From Cryptomeria japonica (taxonomy: Eukaryota > Streptophyta > Pinopsida > Cupressales > Cupressaceae), in NCBI RefSeq assembly GCF_030272615.1, contig NC_081415.1, positions 376,851,392 through 376,915,391 of the forward strand: 64,000 nucleotides of DNA. Direction: 5' to 3'. A program made the position numbers and the translations under genes. Below are positions 58,988-64,000 of this stretch, piece by piece; the first letter of the stretch is position 1, and each line of letters starts with the position of its first letter. The notes beneath the pieces are model-generated. The model ran no database searches. It had not been told where the DNA came from and was given only the letters and a program-made list of their open reading frames with translations.

Positions 58988-59800
58988 CCACACACAACTT
59001 CATTATGGGCATCGAAAATAATATCAAAATATGAAATACAAAACAAAACATTTATACAAAAGAAAACAAAAAATAATTTACCTGGGTCAACATAAAAATG
59101 GCAGGAAAGGAGGTGCAAAAATGGTGGACGAGCAGTTGAAGAGGGATATTTTAAAGAAGACCAACACTAGCCTTGTTGTCGCCCGCTACCGTATCTGCTT
59201 TCAGATTTTCGAAATGAAAAAAATAAAATGAAAATAGTAAGAAGGATATTTGAAATGTATTGAGTGGGAGGAATTTTAAAATGTGTTGGGTGGGAGGAAG
59301 ATTTTAAAATTCAAAACAAACTGTAGCTGTGCCTATGACCATGAGAGTGACCGACAAATGTTAGCCGCGTACAAATGCTTTTCGTCAACCGCAAAACAAC
59401 AACATCCCTCCTACGTCAGAGATGATGGGTCCCAAAACGTCTCTCATGGCATCATAAGAGGGCATGCGATTTTGGAGCGGGCATCATGGCAGGGCATGCC
59501 GTTTTGGAGCTAGAATAGCTACAGCCGAATCTAAAGACGTTAAAAGTTGTTAAAAAGGAATACAAAAATGTAGAAGTATAGACCGAGCATGCCAAAATGT
59601 CTCACATAAAATGGTTAGTCAAAATTAGTATTCATTATAAATCAAAACCATTTAAAACGAGATATTAACAAAGATTTGAAATGAAATCATAATGAAAGAC
59701 ATCAATGAATAAAGTAACTAAACTCCCTCACGACGCTCTCATTGCCGTATATCTTTCTTGTCCTCCTTGTCTCCATGAACTTTGCTAGCTCCAAAGTTGA
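58988..59800. other. Non-coding with short duplications
   Basis: A duplicated 'GGGCATGC(G/C)(A/G)TTTTGGAGC' motif lies at 59461-59478 and 59493-59510, the second continuing into TAGAATAGCT. Frames 59031-59231 and 59283-59513 have no motif. Confidence 0.45.
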
Positions 59801-60798
59801 CTAATGGAGAGTGGGAGAGAGAGAGATGGAGTTGTGTGGAATGATCTCAAACTAGCATAACAACATGATGATAGATGAATGATAAGTGGATATGCAACCA
59901 AAAGAGTAGAATAAGTCTATGATATAAAGTGGATTTTAGAATCAAATTGGCATTATGATAGTGCAATGATAAGTGGATGATTTGGTGTGAGTAGAGGCTT
60001 CAATTTATAGAGTTTGAGGCTTGACAATGAACGGTTAAGATCAAAAGTGGGATGAAGGGCTTAGATTGAAAGGAAGTGTGGTCCCATATTTGGAGGTCTA
60101 GCCTTGTGATGTGTCACAAGGGGAAGAGGGGTGCAAGGGTAAGTGTTCTCACACATGTGTGAGCACATCTTGGGAAGAACAATGGTCATAGGGGAAAGGG
60201 GAAGGTGTGCTCACACATGTGTGAGCTCAACCTTTGGGAAGTCCAAAAGGTTGACAAGTGGAACACTTGTGGCAAAGGTGTAAGGGCTAAGAAAAGGGGG
60301 GATATGACATATGAGCCAAAAGAGGAAAGTGTATGGTGGCTACATTGGGAAGAGCAATTCTCACACATGTGTGAGTACCCCTTGGTCAAAGATGATGTGG
60401 ATGGGTGAGATGACTTGGGTAGATGTGTAGTATTTTAAATTTGAATAAATACTATCAGGGTTTAGGAATTGGGTTAATTAGATTAATTTGGGGATTAGAA
60501 GATAGGTTTGTAGGAATCACATAATTAGCTTAATTAATTATGAATTAATTTAGCTAATTAGGATTAGGAATAAAGTTGGAATATTCATAAAGGTGAGTTT
60601 GATTTATTAAAATAAATCAACTTTAGGATAAATGAGACATGCATAATTAATTAATAAATTAATTATATACGTGGAAGAGGATAATCAATTAAATGTAATT
60701 TAATTAATTTAGGGGAATAATAGGACAAAACATTTGATTAATTAAATTAGTCAAGGGATAATTAATTAAATATTGATTTAATCAATTTTATGTGTCTA
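59800..60798 (+). repeat. LTR-like segment with three palindromes and AT-rich tail
   Basis: The segment starts near a GA microsatellite, has a TTTATAGAG TATA-like site near 60006, and carries three copies of the palindrome CTCACACATGTGTGAG (60148, 60210, 60360). It ends in a TTAATTAAAT-rich tail and ...ATGTGTCTACA at about 60798. It resembles the left-edge segment. No second LTR or target duplication identified. Confidence 0.4.
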
Positions 60799-61600
60799 CA
60801 CTAACCACAAAAACTAACAAGTTATGAAAATGAGTCCTAATACACTTAACAAAGGAATGCAAGACTAAACATCAAAAGAAAGTTCAAACCAAAACGCAAA
60901 TGTTTTCTCCATTGACCTCCATTGACATTCTTTCTCCTTCAAATGGATGCATGTGGATCTCACCTACAAAATGCAAGTGTATTGAAAGCAATTGGATAGC
61001 AAAATGAGATGAAATTGACAAGCATAAGGGTACTCGAATTGTGGTTCAAAACGATGAAGAAAAGGACTCAATTAATAGGACAGAAGTCTCCAAAATTGAT
61101 GAGCAATTGAAAAGGGCAACAAATTCGAAAAAATGGCATGATTATGACATGATCGAATGACAAATTGCTATGTCAAAATATGACAAATTGAGAGCAAATT
61201 GTGTTCATCAATTATGACACGATTGAGAGGAAAAGATAACCATTTAGCTATGACAAATTTTCCGCAAAGTTAGCTTCATGAATGAATGACAAATCAAGCA
61301 CAAAAATAGCCTTCAACTTATGACAAATTAGCCCCCAAAAGAGGAGACATAATAGATCAGAAATTAGTGGAGAATGTTAGGAGAAAATTAGGTGGAAAAG
61401 GAAAATTAGAAAATTAGGAAATTAGGTGACATCAATCAATAAATCTCATTTACTAATTAGTTCACAAAAGAGGAAACAAAATTAGCCGATTTAATGATTT
61501 ATTTAATTGTGACACAAAAAGGACATTTAGGATAAATGAATAAATTCATTTAACCTAAAGGGAAGAAATGTTAATAGGATCAAATGAATTAATCATAAAA
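60799..61600. other. Non-coding; no gene seen
   Basis: A-rich sequence with loosely repeated ATGACAAATT(G/A)AG words between about 61120 and 61330. No ORF of note. Confidence 0.5.
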
Positions 61601-61699
61601 CCCTAGAAGAAAAGGACTTAAAAATGAATTAGGGTCTTGACACAATTAAAGCCAATAAATGATAAGGATCGCAATTGAAAGGAAAAATGACAAAGATTT

Positions 61700-61900
61700 G
61701 ATAATGACATGACATTGACTGATAAAGACCAATGACAAATTGGTTAAAGATGATAAAATAATTGATTTGATAGATGACAATTGACGAGGACCAATGACTA
61801 ATTGATCAAAGATTGACAAAAAGGTTGATTTGATGAAAGATTGACTTGATAAAGACCGATGAGAAATTAATTGAAATTGATAGGGAGACTGATAATTGAT
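61700..61900 (+). repeat. Degenerate ~62-bp tandem repeat, about 3 units
   Basis: Variants of GATAAAGACCAATGACAAATTG occur at about 61720, 61784 and 61850, with TTGATTTGAT between them. Confidence 0.5.
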
Positions 61901-62740
61901 GATTGAGAAATGATTCAAATCAATTGATAACTGATCAGAGATGATTGAAAATGATAAAGATCTAGGACAAAACCCTAATTTGACACCGACTAGGATTGGC
62001 GATGTCCAATTGACATGATAAATTGATCACTATCAATGATTGCAATTCAAAAATGATATCGACAAGAGCTAATTGAAAATGCGAGAGAATTGGAATTGAG
62101 CAAGGAAGAATGCAGAAGAAGGACACAATATCGACAAATGATAAAGTTTGAATGTGCAACATAGAAGAAATGTTAATAAGATGTGAAAACCCTAAAAGAA
62201 GGTCAAGCAGACATGCTAAAGTATGATGCCGCAAGCGTTGACCATTTTTAGATGCCTACAAAAGAAACAAGTCCAATTTATATATATGTATTTTGAATTT
62301 TAAAAGAGAAAGGATTGATTTTATATTGCAAAATTGCACCGAGTTTACTTTTGCACCTCAATTTTGATCTAAGATAGATATCAGGAAATCTAAAAGTTCT
62401 TGACATATAAGAAACTAAGATCAATCAAAACTCATGTAATTTACCAAATTTTATGTATAAATATACCACTTATATACTTAATTATGATATAAAAACTAAC
62501 ATATCAAAACGAATAAAATGAAAGAAAAATATATGAAATAGATAATACTCATCATTAAAAAAAGTTAATCATAGAAAACATCTCTTATGAAAGACCAACT
62601 TCTTACAGTTTTCTTAAGTAAAAGATTTAAAAAACATAAACAAGTTTTTATGCATAAGTGATATGACTTATTATTATTATTAATTAATATAATAGAAACA
62701 AAGTTAAAATTTTAAAAAAATAGAAAATAACTTAATTAAT
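61900..62740. other. Non-coding; upstream of the right-edge gene
   Basis: AT-rich. 61960-62260 has LTR-leader-like words (AAAACCCTAA, GATGCCTACA near 62251). 62270-62740 is A/T-rich intergenic sequence without supported features. Confidence 0.4.
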
Positions 62741-63061
62741 TAGGAAAAACTTTCCCTTTCCCAAAAAATAAATAAATAAAAATATATAGAGTCGATGAGT
62801 CGATACTCTGCCCGGTGCCGTGTTTTTCTTCGTACTCCCTCATTTTTTATGAGAAAAGCGCGGCCGTTGACCCGACATACCCGCGAATCGCGATTATAAT
62901 TTTGCGGACTTTTTGCCCACGTTCCATTTGACATTAATTTGGATTGCATTTCGTTTGGTTTTCCATGTCATCTCATTTCCCTCTCCTCTGCTCCAAATCT
63001 CAGAGCATCCTATTGTTTGAATTCTTTGATTTGCTTCTTTTGACCCGTAACACGTAGAAAG
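62741..63061 (+). promoter_or_regulatory. Putative promoter and 5' UTR of OBERON3-like gene
   Basis: AT-rich DNA changes to a CpG-containing stretch (62800-62920: CCCGGTGCCG, GCGCGGCCGTTGACCCG, CCGCGAATCGCG) and then a pyrimidine-rich leader (CTCATTTCCCTCTCCTCTGC). A TATATAGAG motif near 62782-62790 could be a TATA box. The transcription start is not visible. TTGACC near 62868 could be a W-box core. Assignment depends on the downstream ORF. Confidence 0.4.
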
Positions 63062-64000
63062 ATGCAGTTTCTTAAAGGCGAGGGCGAGGGCGAGGGCGAG
63101 GGGCAGAGCCGCAGCAGCTCTAGTAGCATGTCAAGTTGGCATCCTCGCGCAGATGGAGATGGAGATGGAGACGGACATCACTTCAATATCAATATCAATA
63201 TCAATATCGATGACAATGGCAATGACACGGCAGAGGCAGAGACAAAAGCAGGATGCACTGATTTCTCCCATGTTGGAGACGATTCGGGTAAGTCCTGTGA
63301 TCAAATGCTTTGTTTTCATGGGGTAAAGCAGGGAATTCCCATTAGTAGGAACGGGGAACAGGTGAGAGAAGAAATGAATGGGGGTTTTCCCAAGGAGTGG
63401 AGGAATGTCAGCCAAACGGAGGTGGGCGTTTTCTCAATGAAAAAGAGGAACAACTGTGAGGCATTTGGGGATGACTCGAACAATTATGACTTGGGTTCCC
63501 AATTAAAAACTAGTAGAGAATTAGATGGTAGAAACGTGATAGAGAAATTGGAGTTCGTTCCCGATAGGTTTAACACTTTGAAATCGGGTCATATTGTTGA
63601 TCTGTTTGAAGAAACGGAAATGGTGAAAAGAGATAGCTTGAGAAGTGGGCCAAGTTCAGAGAGGAAGGAAATCGATCTAGAGTTGGCGGACGGTGATTGT
63701 CCGGAAACTGCGAAGGAGATGGGGAGCGAAGAGTTGACATTGAGTTATATGTGCGATAAGTCAAAATCCTCATTCAAGGCAAATTCACAAGCTGCACTCA
63801 GAGGTAGTTTTATTGGGCCCGAGCTCAAAGATAAAGGCAAACAATCGGCTCTTTCTATGTCCAACGGTACAGAGCCTGCAGACTACAGTGGCAGGTGGCT
63901 TGAAAGGGACTTTTTACATTTGAGGACAAGTTGGGAAGAACAGAGGTCTTGTAGAATAGAAAAGGGGTTAAGCAGCAGGCATCTTCCTAGAGGAGAGCAG
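63062..64000 (+). CDS. OBERON3/TITANIA-like PHD protein, N-terminal part (cut by window end)
   Basis: The frame is open for 313 codons from ATG 63062 to the last base, the longest intact non-repeat frame near this end. The start follows a pyrimidine-rich leader and is the first ATG in frame. The N-terminus holds codon repeats (GEGEGEGEG, DGDGDGDG, NINININI). Further on are KLEFVPDRFN (about residues 162-171), ELTLSYMCDKSK (about 230-241), GKQSALSM and WLERDFLHL (about 280-288). The ELTLSYLC...KGK...WVERDFLQL order is how plant OBERON3/TITANIA N-termini look, from memory. Those nuclear PHD-finger proteins act in meristem establishment; the PHD and coiled coil would lie beyond the window. GGTAAGT near 63288 is a good splice donor, but the frame stays open and family-like beyond it. 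Disordered and charged overall. Confidence 0.6.
   Translation, partial: MQFLKGEGEGEGEGQSRSSSSSMSSWHPRADGDGDGDGHHFNINININIDDNGNDTAEAETKAGCTDFSHVGDDSGKSCDQMLCFHGVKQGIPISRNGEQVREEMNGGFPKEWRNVSQTEVGVFSMKKRNNCEAFGDDSNNYDLGSQLKTSRELDGRNVIEKLEFVPDRFNTLKSGHIVDLFEETEMVKRDSLRSGPSSERKEIDLELADGDCPETAKEMGSEELTLSYMCDKSKSSFKANSQAALRGSFIGPELKDKGKQSALSMSNGTEPADYSGRWLERDFLHLRTSWEEQRSCRIEKGLSSRHLPRGEQ

Noticed and set aside
63280-63300. Splice donor GGTAAGT as the end of exon 1
   Set aside because: The frame remains open for 235 more codons with family-like motifs after it, so I treat it as exonic, though alternative splicing is possible.

Overview
The window looks like a repeat-dense stretch of a large plant nuclear genome. 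A gymnosperm (conifer-type) source is my inference; it rests on long AT-rich intergenic DNA, deep nesting of old Ty1-copia, Ty3-gypsy and L1-type elements, and a plant nuclear gene start at the right edge. I see no bacterial operons, rRNA, tRNA or CRISPR array. Nearly all coding sequence belongs to decayed transposable elements. The only convincing host gene is a 5'-partial OBERON3/TITANIA-like reading frame from 63062 to the window end.

Left half (1-23 kb): a minus-strand Ty3-gypsy element of Tat-like type is spread over three blocks: pol RT/RNase H/integrase at 1.74-5.34 kb, protease at 21.46-22.8 kb, and gag at 36.3-38.55 kb. The first two blocks are split by a complete 16.1-kb LTR retrotransposon (5337-21454, TSD CATAA). 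It has a tRNA-iMet primer site, a polypurine tract, a zinc-knuckle gag-like ORF and a very long ORF of unknown function, but no pol. A 9.4-kb L1-type LINE (7160-16599) sits inside its gag-like ORF and is bounded by an exact 14-bp target duplication. Downstream of its RNase H the LINE carries an additional ORF3-like region, which is itself split by an LTR-like non-coding segment. ORF3 and the long ORF of the host LTR element appear to share a domain.

Middle (23.7-36.05 kb): inverted arms, (CT)n/(GA)n tracts and a 1.7-kb palindromic minisatellite form a foldback-like structure. A complete Ty1-copia element (28009-35705, TSD GATGA) is inserted in it. A 993-bp non-coding TIR element (30884-31876, TSD GAAT) interrupts the copia integrase. 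The nesting gives a relative chronology: gypsy is older than the 16-kb LTR element, which is older than the LINE, which is older than the LTR-like segment; the foldback is older than copia, which is older than the TIR element.

Right half (38.8-62.7 kb): mostly non-coding, with long LTR-like sequence, a ~280-bp tandem repeat (41.2-42.6 kb), degenerate minisatellites, a second copy of the palindromic satellite (52.15 kb), and a second foldback complex (52.65-56.08 kb) with ~0.95-kb arms. The core of that complex is built of ~83-bp units, each holding an ACTAACA-n5-TGTTAGT palindrome. Two AT-rich LTR-tail-like segments ending in GTCTACA (56.1-56.4 and 60.4-60.8 kb) resemble one at the left edge (0.5-0.77 kb). 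All coordinates were read by eye; boundaries without a TSD are approximate.
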